NCBI GenBank assembly: GCA_028688995.1
Contig: JAQTXB010000007.1
Coordinates: forward strand, 78,234 to 142,233
Reading direction: 5' to 3'
DNA: 64,000 nucleotides
DNA from: Aliarcobacter sp.
GTDB taxonomy: Bacteria; Campylobacterota; Campylobacteria; Campylobacterales; Arcobacteraceae
Shown: positions 21,573 through 28,951 of the stretch, piece after piece
Numbering within the stretch: the stretch's first letter is position 1
Layout: every line of letters begins with the position of its first letter
Position numbers and translations under genes: made by a program
The notes under the pieces: generated by a model
Seen by the model: only the letters and a program-made list of their open reading frames with translations
The model's database searches: none
Told to the model about the DNA's origin: nothing

Positions 21573-22154
21573 ATGATTGATAAAGATATTGTAAAATTAC
21601 TTTCAGATTTGTCAGTAACAATGTTTAGTAAAAACTTTTTTGGTATTTATCATGGTGCAATTTCTGCGAAACTTGATCAACACAATTTTACAATCAATAC
21701 AAGTGATGCTATTTTTGACAAAATGGATGAAAAATCACTCTGTACATTAAATATCAATAAACAAGATTATAGATGGAATATTGCGAGTATTGAATCACAT
21801 ATACATGCAACAATTTATGCAAATATCCATGAAGCAAAATATATAGCTTTTGGAATGCCAATTTATACGACAGCTTACACATTTGAACACGATAAAATTG
21901 TCTTTGAAGATTTTTTTGGGAAAGTAACTTTTGGAGAAATAAAAATATATAATCCAGGCGATTTCTCAACTTGGTATAAAAGAAATGCTTTAGAGATTAC
22001 AAAATACTTAAAAGAATCTGAAAATAATATAATGGTAATCAAAGGAATTGGCACTTATGTCTATGATAGAGATGTTCATGAACTTGTAAAAAAAATAGCT
22101 ATTTTAGAAAATTCTTGTCGACTTTTGAGTATAAAAAGCTCTTTTGAATCGTAA
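21573..22154 (+). CDS. Class II aldolase/adducin-domain protein
   Basis: A 193-residue protein of the class II aldolase/adducin fold (fuculose-phosphate aldolase family). The N-terminal region FFGIYHGAISAKLD corresponds to the phosphate-binding start. The metal site is only partly recognisable: HIHATIYANIHEAKY supplies histidines, while the later HxH pattern is not clear and the C-terminal NNIMVIKGIGTYVYDRDVHE corresponds to the second half. Substrate and even activity are uncertain. It is a single gene with its own promoter. Confidence 0.7.
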   Translation: MIDKDIVKLLSDLSVTMFSKNFFGIYHGAISAKLDQHNFTINTSDAIFDKMDEKSLCTLNINKQDYRWNIASIESHIHATIYANIHEAKYIAFGMPIYTTAYTFEHDKIVFEDFFGKVTFGEIKIYNPGDFSTWYKRNALEITKYLKESENNIMVIKGIGTYVYDRDVHELVKKIAILENSCRLLSIKSSFES

Positions 22155-22272
22155 AATCTAATTTTTGATTATTTTTCTCCATAAATATTTACGAAATGCC
22201 CTAATTTTAGCTATTTCAAAGCTTAAATACTATAAAGTTTTCACAATTTAATTTTATACAAGGAGTTCATCC

Positions 22273-22551
22273 ATGAACAAAGCAGAATTTATTGACGCAG
22301 TAGCTGCAAAAGCTGGTTTATCTAAAAAAGATGCAAAAGGTGCAGTTGATGCTGTATTAGATACAATTACAGAATCATTAGTAAAAAAAGAATCTGTAAG
22401 CTTTATTGGATTTGGAACATTTACAACTGCTGAAAGAGCAGCAAGAACAGCTAAAGTTCCAGGAACTGACAAAACTGTTAATGTTGCAGCTACAACTGTT
22501 GCTAAATTTAAAGTTGGAAAAGCTTTAAAAGAAGCTGTATCAGCTAAATAA
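22273..22551 (+). CDS. hup: HU-family histone-like DNA-binding protein
   Basis: A 92-residue HU/IHF-family protein that bends and compacts DNA. MNKAEFIDAVAAKAGLSKKDA is the dimerisation helix start, and FIGFGTFTTAERAARTAKVPGT leads into the beta arm with the DNA-intercalating proline. The end VGKALKEAV is typical. The gene is monocistronic with an AAGGAGTTC ribosome binding site and a very strong terminator, fitting high expression. Confidence 0.97.
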   Translation: MNKAEFIDAVAAKAGLSKKDAKGAVDAVLDTITESLVKKESVSFIGFGTFTTAERAARTAKVPGTDKTVNVAATTVAKFKVGKALKEAVSAK

Positions 22552-22562
22552 TCTCGTTTTCA

Positions 22563-22596
22563 AAAGGAATTCATTAATAGTGAATTCCTTTTTTTA
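22563..22596 (+). terminator. Rho-independent terminator of hup
   Basis: AAAGGAATTCA and TGAATTCCTTT pair perfectly around a 7-base loop, followed by a run of Ts. It lies just upstream of the broken tRNA-Leu. Confidence 0.9.
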
Positions 22597-22607
22597 TTTT
22601 ATATAAT

Positions 22608-22647
22608 GCCGCTATGGTGAAATGGTAGACACAAGGGATTCAAAATC
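22608..22647 (+). pseudogene. 5' half of a tRNA-Leu gene
   Basis: The 40 bases starting GCCGCTATGGTG are a normal leucine-tRNA 5' half: acceptor strand, D-arm with AAATGGTAGACAC, and an anticodon stem-loop GATTCAAAATC giving anticodon CAA. After the loop the complementary strand (expected TCCCT) is replaced by GCAAG, and no variable arm, T-arm or CCA follows. Breakage at this exact point is typical of integration of a mobile element into a tRNA anticodon region. The missing 3' half was not found elsewhere in the window. Confidence 0.75.
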
Positions 22648-22665
22648 GCAAGAGAAAATAATTTA

Positions 22666-22685
22666 AAAGCCTACAAATAGGCTTT
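22666..22685 (+). terminator. Small hairpin between the tRNA remnant and tRNA-Leu
   Basis: AAAGCCTA and TAGGCTTT form an 8-bp stem with a CAAA loop. The following sequence is T-rich but interrupted. It may end a short transcript from the tRNA remnant. Confidence 0.4.
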
Positions 22686-22729
22686 AATTTGTTTTAGGTA
22701 CGTAAAAAAGGTACACAATTTATATATAT

Positions 22730-22813
22730 GGCTCTGTGGCGGAATTGGTAGACGCGTACGATTCAAAATCGTATTCCACTGGAGTGCCGGTTCGATCCCG
22801 GCCAGGGCTACCA
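22730..22813 (+). tRNA. tRNA-Leu (anticodon CAA)
   Basis: A complete 84-base class II tRNA. It has a 7-bp acceptor stem (GGCTCTG with CAGGGCT, two G-U pairs), a D-arm with GAATTGGTAGACGC, the anticodon loop TTCAAAA (CAA) in a TACGA/TCGTA stem, a long variable arm, the T-arm GCCGGTTCGATCCCGGC and encoded CCA. It shares the 12-base core GATTCAAAATCG with the broken copy upstream, but the rest of the 5' half differs. So this is a second leucine tRNA rather than a simple duplication. Confidence 0.95.
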
Positions 22814-22820
22814 TAATTAA

Positions 22821-23006
22821 TTATGATAGATTATCCTCGATATAATTGAGTACATCATCTCTAAGTATAAAATGTTTTATGCCTACTTTAAATGATCTCA
22901 ACTTCTTAAGTTTAATTAGTTTTTTTGCAGTTGTTACTTTTATAAAACCTAATTCATCTAATTCTTTCAGTGAAAAAGAAATTCTTCTTGGTAATAATTC
23001 TTCCAT
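22821..23006 (-). CDS. Small MerR/excisionase-like HTH protein
   Basis: A 61-residue protein with an excisionase-type winged-helix pattern: SLKELDELGFIKVTTAKKLIKLKKLRSFKVG followed by a short wing and RDDVLNYIEDN. Proteins of this size and fold act as recombination directionality factors or small regulators on phages and integrative elements. It ends 8 bases from the tRNA and lies one base after the RepA-like ATPase gene, so it is the last gene of that operon. The role as excisionase is inferred. Confidence 0.6.
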   Translation of the reverse strand: MEELLPRRISFSLKELDELGFIKVTTAKKLIKLKKLRSFKVGIKHFILRDDVLNYIEDNLS

Positions 23007-23007
23007 T

Positions 23008-23925
23008 TTATACTCCTAATTTATCATTGTTTGGCACTTTTGCAAGTTTTTCAGTTTCTCTATAATAAAATTTTGCATTTTTTTCATTTGCTCTTTGTTC
23101 ACAAAACCATTTACCATCTCTACTCCACTTATCTAGCCAGAATAATACTTTCTTTTCTCCAATTGAATATTTTGAAAAAAAAGAAATTTGTTTTAAATAT
23201 TTCATTATTTCACTTTGATTCATTTCTCCATCCAACAATAAATCTAGAATTATATTCACAAAAGTAACTTCAGAATTACATATATTTGCCATCTTAAAAT
23301 CAATTTCTTCAATAATTTTTCTATCATTTGTCCTATATGCTTTTGCTTCAATAGCATATCTACTAGCTTTTTTAGGTTTTAATAATATAGATGAATTAAA
23401 ATCATTTCTTTCAATTAAATAAGTATAATCTGCATAATCTTCAATTTTTTGTGTATCAGCAAAAATTGAAGATTTATTTAGATGGTGAGCTATTATGACT
23501 GTTCCTCCATTATCTCGTAGTTGTTTTTCAAATTTATATAGTTTTTCAACATCAATAAAACCATTTTTTTTTGGAGTTATCAATGATAAAGAATCTTGTA
23601 TAATTATATATCTTCTACTAGGATAGTCCAACTGGCTTTGAACAATTTCTTTTAATAAACATTGAGCAATATTACTTAAATTATTTTCTGCTTTCCCAGC
23701 ATATTTAAATCTAGTTCCATATTTTTTCATTATCTCAGAAATTCTAAAATCATTAATCTTTTCTAATGGCATATCTGCATCAATATATATTATATATGCA
23801 CTATTAAAATTTTCAAGAATTTGTTCAGAATAATTAATTAGAAGTGAACTTTTACCACTTCCTGGTAAACCATATATTACCCCTATCGTTGCGCTAGGAA
23901 TTACCCCTTGAATTAACCATTGCAT
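23008..23925 (-). CDS. RepA-like AAA ATPase (plasmid/phage replication helicase type)
   Basis: A 305-residue P-loop ATPase of the RepA/AAA_25 group, hexameric helicases related to RSF1010 RepA and DnaB. Walker A is GLPGSGKSSLL near residues 19-29; the Walker B region is YIIIQDSLSLI, followed by AHHLNKSS, a typical sensor motif. The C-terminal 80 residues look like a winged helix (LLLDGEMNQSEIMKYLKQISFFSKYSI). This is usually the replication gene of an integrative element or satellite. It lies in a minus-strand operon from 24858 to 22821. Confidence 0.75.
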   Translation of the reverse strand: MQWLIQGVIPSATIGVIYGLPGSGKSSLLINYSEQILENFNSAYIIYIDADMPLEKINDFRISEIMKKYGTRFKYAGKAENNLSNIAQCLLKEIVQSQLDYPSRRYIIIQDSLSLITPKKNGFIDVEKLYKFEKQLRDNGGTVIIAHHLNKSSIFADTQKIEDYADYTYLIERNDFNSSILLKPKKASRYAIEAKAYRTNDRKIIEEIDFKMANICNSEVTFVNIILDLLLDGEMNQSEIMKYLKQISFFSKYSIGEKKVLFWLDKWSRDGKWFCEQRANEKNAKFYYRETEKLAKVPNNDKLGV

Positions 23926-23952
23926 TTTAGGTACATTTTCTATTTCTTCAAT

Positions 23953-24168
23953 TTAATAGAAAAAATCACTAAATTTTTCTTCAAAAGATTCTTTTGATTT
24001 AATTAAATTTTTTTCTAATTTAATTTTCTCATTTTGAAGTTCAATTAACTCATTTTCACTCAAAATATAGCTTTTATTAGTTAATATGAAATTAATTTTT
24101 TCAATTAAATCAGGAATTTTTTCCTGATTTTTAATTTTATTTTCAATTTTTTTGATTAATTCTGACAT
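23953..24168 (-). CDS. Small coiled-coil hypothetical protein
   Basis: A 71-residue Lys/Glu-rich, mostly helical protein (IENKIKNQEKIPDLIEKIN, LSENELIELQNEKIKLEKN). I do not recognise a family. It begins where the 176-residue gene stops (shared base) and lies 27 bases before the ATPase gene, clearly within the element's operon. Confidence 0.55.
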   Translation of the reverse strand: MSELIKKIENKIKNQEKIPDLIEKINFILTNKSYILSENELIELQNEKIKLEKNLIKSKESFEEKFSDFFY

Positions 24169-24698
24169 TAAGAAGCAACCTTAATTTTTTCATCAAATGT
24201 TAAATACAACTGATTATTAGATGCTTTGCTTAAATTTCTGAATTGTAAAAATAAATTTAATTCATGAATATTAGAAAAATCGATATTTAATTTTTCTGCT
24301 ATTTCTTCAATTTCAATAGATGTAATTTCAAAATTATTTGCTAATTTGACTATATTGTCAATTATTATTTGAGGATTTGAGTTAGCTAACTTTCTCAAAT
24401 CCAATAAAGTAGTGATATCTATCTCATAATTGTAATATATTTCATCAATTATCCAATTTTCAATATTTAAAATATTAGTTTTTCTGTCCTTATCAAATAA
24501 ATTTCTAAGATTACTAACTAACCTCTCTTTAATTTTTTTATAAATTAATGAATTATCTTTAACTTCAAAAAAACATTTCTTATTTTTCTTAACATTTTTT
24601 TTCACTTGTATTGATGTAATTTCTTTAGATAAAGAGTAACATGACTCAAAATCTAAAGAGTTTAGATAATTACCTGTATTATAAAAAAAGTTCTTCAA
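24168..24698 (-). CDS. Hypothetical protein of the integrative element
   Basis: A 176-residue protein without recognised domain, rich in Asn, Lys and Ile. The N-terminal part is basic (IQVKKNVKKNKKCFFEVK) and the C-terminal part helical (ITSIEIEEIAEKLNIDFSNIHELNLFLQ), possibly an HTH. The only available start is a TTG overlapping the upstream 59-residue gene by 20 bases, which suggests translational coupling. Its place before the RepA-like ATPase suits a replication accessory protein, but there is no direct evidence. Confidence 0.5.
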   Translation of the reverse strand: MKNFFYNTGNYLNSLDFESCYSLSKEITSIQVKKNVKKNKKCFFEVKDNSLIYKKIKERLVSNLRNLFDKDRKTNILNIENWIIDEIYYNYEIDITTLLDLRKLANSNPQIIIDNIVKLANNFEITSIEIEEIAEKLNIDFSNIHELNLFLQFRNLSKASNNQLYLTFDEKIKVAS

Positions 24699-24858
24699 CT
24701 TCGTCTTTTACAAATACATAAGTGATTGAATCAACATTTGTTAATTCTTCTATCCAATCACTTTTTGTGAATGCATTAAATAGAAATGAAAATTGATTTT
24801 TATTTCTTTTTTTGCTATTATCGTTAGAAAAAGATTTTAATTGTGCATTTTTTTTCAT
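24679..24858 (-). CDS. 59-residue hypothetical protein, first gene of the RepA operon
   Basis: A short reading frame starting MKKNAQLKSFSNDNSKKRNK with a good AAGGATTAAAA ribosome binding site, ending FVKDEVEELFL. It has a basic N-terminal half and an acidic end. It is the promoter-proximal gene of the minus-strand replication operon and overlaps the next gene, which supports its reality. No family is recognised. Confidence 0.5.
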   Translation of the reverse strand: MKKNAQLKSFSNDNSKKRNKNQFSFLFNAFTKSDWIEELTNVDSITYVFVKDEVEELFL

Positions 24859-25037
24859 TTTTAATCCTTTTTATTTTTGATTAGAGTGTAATTTAGAATT
24901 AAGTTTGCAGACCGTATTTATAAATTTCACTCTTTATTTATATTTTTACTACTTTTAATACTACATATCACCCTCTCCAAACTAAATCTATAAACTATTA
25001 TTGACTTTCTACTTTTTTAATCTCACTTTAATGTGAA

Positions 25038-25121
25038 TTAATCGTAAAATCACTATAATTATTTATTGAGTATATATTTCAAATAAATACTCATATGAGT
25101 ATAATATTATATAACGATTAA
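25038..25121. promoter_or_regulatory. Operator cluster between divergent repressor and RepA operon
   Basis: Two nested sets of inverted repeats. The perfect 16-base palindrome ATACTCATATGAGTAT is at 25087-25102, with a third TGAGTAT half-site at 25067-25073. Outside it, TTAATCGT (25038-25045) mirrors ACGATTAA (25114-25121). They lie between the XRE repressor gene and the replication operon, as expected for a lambda-like genetic switch. Binding by the XRE protein is inferred. Confidence 0.6.
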
Positions 25122-25140
25122 TTTGTCAAGGGGTACAAAT

Positions 25141-25833
25141 ATGGATTTTGCAAATAAATTTGAATCAATTCAAAAAAAATTAAATCTTTCACAAAAAGAT
25201 TTATCAATTAAATTAGGATTATCAACAAACGCTATTTCACAATATATCACTGGAAAAAGGAAACCCGATTACACAACCATACAAAAATTAATAAATTTAG
25301 GAGTTTCTCCATACTTTTTATTTTCTGATGGGAAAGAACCTTTTGATCCAAATTTTCAATTATTTGCAGAAGCAGTTAAATATATTAATAGTGAAAATGA
25401 AAAAGAATTAATAGAACCTATTAGTGAATTTGTAAATAAACATAAATTAATTAACTTAATCAAATCAAAAATTGAAAAACTAAAAGGGCAAAGTTTTTTT
25501 GAAAAAGTAATTGAAGAATTTTCGAATAAAGGTGAAAAAACTCTTAAGTTTTTATATTACTTTATTCTCTATATTGAAAGAACTCAAAAAAATTTTGATT
25601 TTTTAAATATTAAGAAATCATTCATTGATGAACTTGAAAAATTTGAACTTTCAAAAAAAGATAGAATTATATCATTTGAATTAAAAGAAAATGATAGAAA
25701 AAGGTTAATTGAATGGATTGAAAATGAATTAGATGATTCTTCAATTTTTGAAATAATTTCAAACATTGAACAATTAAAAAAAATAATAAAAGAAGAATTA
25801 AATATTTTCAATAAATATTTAATTCAGCTTTAA
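25141..25833 (+). CDS. XRE-family (Cro/CI-like) repressor
   Basis: A 230-residue regulator with an N-terminal helix-turn-helix, KKLNLSQKDLSIKLGLSTNAISQYITGKRKPDY (shown in family form over residues 10-40), and a long helical C-terminal domain rich in Lys and Glu. The C-terminus shows no obvious LexA/CI peptidase motif. The ATG behind CAAGGGGTACAAAT was chosen over an in-frame upstream start at 25123. It diverges from the RepA operon with palindromic operators between them, so it most likely represses that operon and itself. Confidence 0.75.
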   Translation: MDFANKFESIQKKLNLSQKDLSIKLGLSTNAISQYITGKRKPDYTTIQKLINLGVSPYFLFSDGKEPFDPNFQLFAEAVKYINSENEKELIEPISEFVNKHKLINLIKSKIEKLKGQSFFEKVIEEFSNKGEKTLKFLYYFILYIERTQKNFDFLNIKKSFIDELEKFELSKKDRIISFELKENDRKRLIEWIENELDDSSIFEIISNIEQLKKIIKEELNIFNKYLIQL

Positions 25834-25935
25834 ATATTTTACCTTACAACTGTTTCCTTTTCTACTCTTCGAAGGTTTTATATATCCCATTTCAGTAATT
25901 AGAAATAGCCGTACGTAATAAGCCCAAGTCCATAA
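25819..25935 (-). pseudogene. Open gene fragment, possibly integrase-derived
   Basis: The minus strand is open without a start codon and contains LITEMGYIKPSK, ending in a stop at 25819. The hexapeptide MGYIKP and about 15 of its bases also occur at the C-terminus of the tyrosine recombinase encoded at 38024-38632, around its catalytic Tyr. This may be a leftover integrase 3' end. The match is short and could be chance. Confidence 0.25.
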
Positions 25936-25938
25936 GAG

Positions 25939-25971
25939 AAGTTAAGAGCTTTATAGCTTTTAACTTTTTTT
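25939..25971 (+). terminator. Terminator downstream of the XRE gene
   Basis: AAGTTAAGAGCT and AGCTTTTAACTT form a 12-bp stem (one G-U pair) with a TTAT loop and a run of seven Ts. Confidence 0.75.
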
Positions 25972-26073
25972 ATTTTTGTTGATTATTTGTTAATAGCATA
26001 TTAATTTATTAAAAATTATTCTATTTAACAGTTTCACAGTTTTTAGAATCAAATCACTTATAATTTAAATATC

Positions 26074-26424
26074 TTATTTAGTAGTTAATTTATTTGTTAT
26101 TTCTTCTGATATTTTTTTCATTTTTTCATCAAATTCTTTACCAAATATTTCATCTTTTATGTATGTTGGTTTTATATAACACTTCTTTTTAAACTCTTCC
26201 ATATTGTATAAATAATTCAAATATATATCTATAGTTTCTACAGGTGTAGTACTTCGTTTCAAATGTCCTTTGAATTTCTCATTAAAATTTTCAATTTCTT
26301 CTTCATTATCATTGTCATAAATATAATCATCAATAAAAAATTGTCTAGCAAAATATTTTTGAGTCATTCCAAGTTTTTTAATCCATTTTTTCAATTCTTT
26401 TATTTTTTCTTCTGTTTCATTCAT
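26074..26424 (-). CDS. Hypothetical HTH-like protein
   Basis: A 116-residue protein. Residues 8-30 (KELKKWIKKLGMTQKYFARQF) look like the first helices of an XRE-type HTH, then comes a very acidic loop (YDNDNEEEIENFNEKF) and a second helical part (TPVETIDIYLNYLYN). It is similar in style to small phage or plasmid regulators. It stands alone with a GGGGACAATAGGGGG stretch just upstream on its own strand. Function unknown. Confidence 0.5.
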   Translation of the reverse strand: MNETEEKIKELKKWIKKLGMTQKYFARQFFIDDYIYDNDNEEEIENFNEKFKGHLKRSTTPVETIDIYLNYLYNMEEFKKKCYIKPTYIKDEIFGKEFDEKMKKISEEITNKLTTK

Positions 26425-26507
26425 ATCCGTGCCCCCTATTGTCCCCTACTACTATTTTATAATTTCATTATCCTAATATTTAGGAAATATATTTAAAGGA
26501 ACCTATT

Positions 26508-26657
26508 ATGGCAAAACAAACTCCGATGACAAAAGCTGCATCACAAAGAATCCAATCTGCAACAGCAAAACAAAATGGAGGTCAAACTCCAAAAGGTAGC
26601 TTTGGTGCAAAAGCACAAAGCATTACAGATAAAAATTTAACAAAAGGAGGAAAATAA
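26508..26657 (+). CDS. SMP-type (seed-maturation-protein-like) small hydrophilic protein
   Basis: A 49-residue, glycine- and glutamine-rich protein: AASQRIQSATAKQNGG, then GSFGAKAQSITDKN. The RIQSAxAK...GxFxxxAQSxxxxN pattern is the repeat of seed maturation proteins, a LEA-like group also found as tiny proteins in bacteria and thought to protect against desiccation or stress. A good AAAGGAACC ribosome binding site precedes the ATG. It is co-transcribed with the 32-residue gene one base later. The family assignment is from memory of the motif. Confidence 0.6.
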   Translation: MAKQTPMTKAASQRIQSATAKQNGGQTPKGSFGAKAQSITDKNLTKGGK

Positions 26658-26658
26658 A

Positions 26659-26757
26659 ATGGCTAAAACATCAAATTGTAAACCAAATATGCCAAGTACT
26701 ACTGGTAGTGTATCAGGTAAAGGTCGTAGTAATTGTACTCCTTCTCAAGGGAAATAA
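26659..26757 (+). CDS. 32-residue hypothetical protein paired with the SMP-like gene
   Basis: A tiny basic protein (MAKTSNCKPNMPSTTG, then SGKGRSNCTPSQGK). It begins one base after the SMP-like stop, with a GGAGG ribosome site inside the end of that gene. The Asn-Met-Pro-Ser-Thr-Thr-Gly core and Gly/Lys/Arg-rich tail look conserved-protein-like rather than random. A hairpin terminator follows the stop. Function unknown. Confidence 0.5.
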   Translation: MAKTSNCKPNMPSTTGSVSGKGRSNCTPSQGK

Positions 26758-26761
26758 ACTA

Positions 26762-26780
26762 GATAGGCTTTTAGCCTATC
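26762..26780. terminator. Hairpin between convergent genes
   Basis: GATAGGCT and AGCCTATC form an 8-bp stem with a TTT loop immediately after the 32-residue gene. It overlaps the end of the convergent gene region. Confidence 0.65.
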
Positions 26781-27098
26781 TTACATACATTCTTTTGCTT
26801 TAATCTCAAATATATTTAAAAACCTATTTTTATCCTCTCTAAATAGTTCGTAAGGATAGTTTATTTCTGTTTTTTCTAATGCACATATACATATTTTTCG
26901 TTTATCTTTATATACTCTTTCACTTATAGGCTCATCATAATTGTTTATGCATTTATCAATAATATTATATTCAACATTTATAGGATATCTATCAGTTTGT
27001 AAATTATACTTTTCTATTAAATCATCAATATAATGTCCGGATAATCCACCAACTGTTAAAGCCATTAAAATTGATGCAACCTTTTTCTTATTGTCCAT
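26781..27098 (-). CDS. Hypothetical secreted or membrane-anchored protein
   Basis: A 105-residue protein. The ATG at 27098 is preceded by GGAG at correct spacing, so it is preferred over an in-frame ATG six codons upstream. The first 25 residues (KKVASILMALTVGGLSGHYI) form a hydrophobic signal or anchor. The rest contains four cysteines (CINN, RKICICALEK, KECM), which would suit a disulphide-bonded periplasmic domain. It overlaps the upstream membrane gene by 11 bases. No family recognised. Confidence 0.55.
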   Translation of the reverse strand: MDNKKKVASILMALTVGGLSGHYIDDLIEKYNLQTDRYPINVEYNIIDKCINNYDEPISERVYKDKRKICICALEKTEINYPYELFREDKNRFLNIFEIKAKECM

Positions 27099-27474
27099 TT
27101 TCACTCCATAAGTCATTCATTTTAAAAGCATACTTATATAAGGCAATATAAAAAGGTATACATATTATAAAAAACCAAATATCTGCCTCCTGCCATTCTA
27201 ATAATGAATAGCCAACTGTATCTATAATTGAAAGAATAAAAATAAAAATCCAGAAATCTTTATAAAATATTTTTTTTCGATATACAAAACCATATAATCC
27301 AATAAAAGAAACTAAAAATAATACAAATTCAAAAATTTCATAAAAAACTTCAGATTTATATAATCCATCAAATATCTCATTATTATCAAATAATAAAATA
27401 TACGTATAAAATAAAGTTAAACCTAAAAATATATAAAAATATATTTTCCACCAAATACTACGTTTTTCAATCAA
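27088..27474 (-). CDS. Four-helix membrane protein, unknown
   Basis: A 128-residue protein with about four hydrophobic helices (YFYIFLGLTLFYTYILLF, FEFVLFLVSFIGLYGFVY, FWIFIFILSIIDTVGYSLL, IWFFIICIPFYIALYKYAF). It starts one base away from the end of the DUF2779 nuclease gene and overlaps the next small gene, so all may be one transcript. Function unknown. Confidence 0.55.
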   Translation of the reverse strand: MIEKRSIWWKIYFYIFLGLTLFYTYILLFDNNEIFDGLYKSEVFYEIFEFVLFLVSFIGLYGFVYRKKIFYKDFWIFIFILSIIDTVGYSLLEWQEADIWFFIICIPFYIALYKYAFKMNDLWSENGQ

Positions 27475-27475
27475 A

Positions 27476-28951
27476 TTATATTCCTTTCAATTTCTCTAAA
27501 ATTTTAACCATAGCCAAAGTATCGAGTTTACAATACTCTAAAAGTGAGTTTTTAAGTTTTTGCTTTTCATCTTCTTCAAGAAAAGCTAATCTTGCAAAAG
27601 CATTCATAGCTTGGCTTCCATTTTGAACACCATCAAGTTCTCTATATGCTTTTTCAAACTCAGGAACAAGTGCTGGTAAAACGTATTTAATAGAATAACT
27701 TCCATTCATGTGAGGGGTTACATACCATTTCTTTTGAAAAGGTACCATCAAATCTTGCATATTTTCATTTATACTTAATAGATGTTCACTAAACTCTTCA
27801 AACAATGTCGCTAATCTTTTTATAACACCTTTTTCAAAACTCATGTTATAAGCTAATACAGTTACATCTTTTGGGATGTCTTCACAAAGTCTAAGTGCAA
27901 GTTCATATCTACTATCTACACTATCTTGTGCTAAATACTCTTTATGTTCTAATCTTCCATCTTCATACTCAATATGAAGTGAATATTGAAATGGTATTTG
28001 CTCAAATGGTTTTAAACCTTTGTATAAAGGTATTGCTTGTTGATATGTTTCAAAGTCTAAGTGATATATTGGGTAAGTTAGATTTTGTAAAAATGATTTA
28101 ATATTTTCTATATCTATATATGTAATTTTTGATTTATAGTTTTCAACAGCTTGAGCTTGAATGGAAGTCATATCAAAATCATGTGAAACATCATCTATAT
28201 TTATAATACCTCTACTATAAAGTTCAATTTGTTTTTTGCTTCCAAGATTGAAAATATTAAATATAGAATAATCAGGTATTTGTCTCTGAACTTTCCAACA
28301 ATAATTTTTTGCATCACATTCATAAGGACTATTACAATGTTTGCCTATATCAATATTTGGTTCATTTTCTCTATCTTCTAAATATGTTTCAAACTCTTTT
28401 AAAATATTTGGAATATTTGATTGCATTGATATAACTTCATTTGTAACATCAACTATTTTAAAAAGCTGATTTATATCTAAATCATCACCTCTTATATATT
28501 CATTGTTTATATGAATTACATTTGCACTTTTTATTTTGAAACCTAAGTTTTTAAGTACATAATACTGGATAGATACATCATGTAAATATATATCTTTAAC
28601 TTCTGTTGAACTTTTAACTTCATAAATAGATACTTCACCATCATAAATAGTTAAAATATCCACCATAACCAAAATACCAAAGAAGTTAAAAGTAGCTTCA
28701 TAGATATTTTCCATTCCATCATCAAGCCACTGTTTTGTAGTAGCTATCATCTCACCATAGTTTTTTGAATAAGGTATTTCTTTTCCATTTGGGAAAAGTT
28801 GACAAGCAAAATCTCCAACTATATTTCCAGTATCAAATATAGCTTGAGCTGACTCATCAAGTGGTGTTAGTACACTTGGCTTATATTTTTTAAGCCAAAG
28901 TGCTTTGGGGCATTGTATGCCTTTTGTGTAGAGGGATTTAGAGAAGGTCAT
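27476..28951 (-). CDS. DUF2779-family nuclease (PD-(D/E)XK plus DEDD-like domain)
   Basis: A 491-residue protein. The N-terminal half starts FSKSLYTKGIQCPKALWLKK, typical of RecB-type PD-(D/E)XK nucleases, with an Asp in VDILTIY, then EVKSS (ExK) and a Q-x-x-Y stretch. Cysteines in the first half (CPKALW, CNSPYECDAKNYC) resemble the iron-sulphur clamp of AddB/Cas4 nucleases. The C-terminal DUF2779 domain shows YHLDFETYQ, LAYNMSFEKGVIKRL and EYCKLDTLAM, the pattern of a DEDD exonuclease. Two nuclease-like folds in one chain, beside a zinc-ribbon partner and CBASS, suggest a defence or DNA-repair role. The role is inferred. Confidence 0.75.
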   Translation of the reverse strand: MTFSKSLYTKGIQCPKALWLKKYKPSVLTPLDESAQAIFDTGNIVGDFACQLFPNGKEIPYSKNYGEMIATTKQWLDDGMENIYEATFNFFGILVMVDILTIYDGEVSIYEVKSSTEVKDIYLHDVSIQYYVLKNLGFKIKSANVIHINNEYIRGDDLDINQLFKIVDVTNEVISMQSNIPNILKEFETYLEDRENEPNIDIGKHCNSPYECDAKNYCWKVQRQIPDYSIFNIFNLGSKKQIELYSRGIINIDDVSHDFDMTSIQAQAVENYKSKITYIDIENIKSFLQNLTYPIYHLDFETYQQAIPLYKGLKPFEQIPFQYSLHIEYEDGRLEHKEYLAQDSVDSRYELALRLCEDIPKDVTVLAYNMSFEKGVIKRLATLFEEFSEHLLSINENMQDLMVPFQKKWYVTPHMNGSYSIKYVLPALVPEFEKAYRELDGVQNGSQAMNAFARLAFLEEDEKQKLKNSLLEYCKLDTLAMVKILEKLKGI

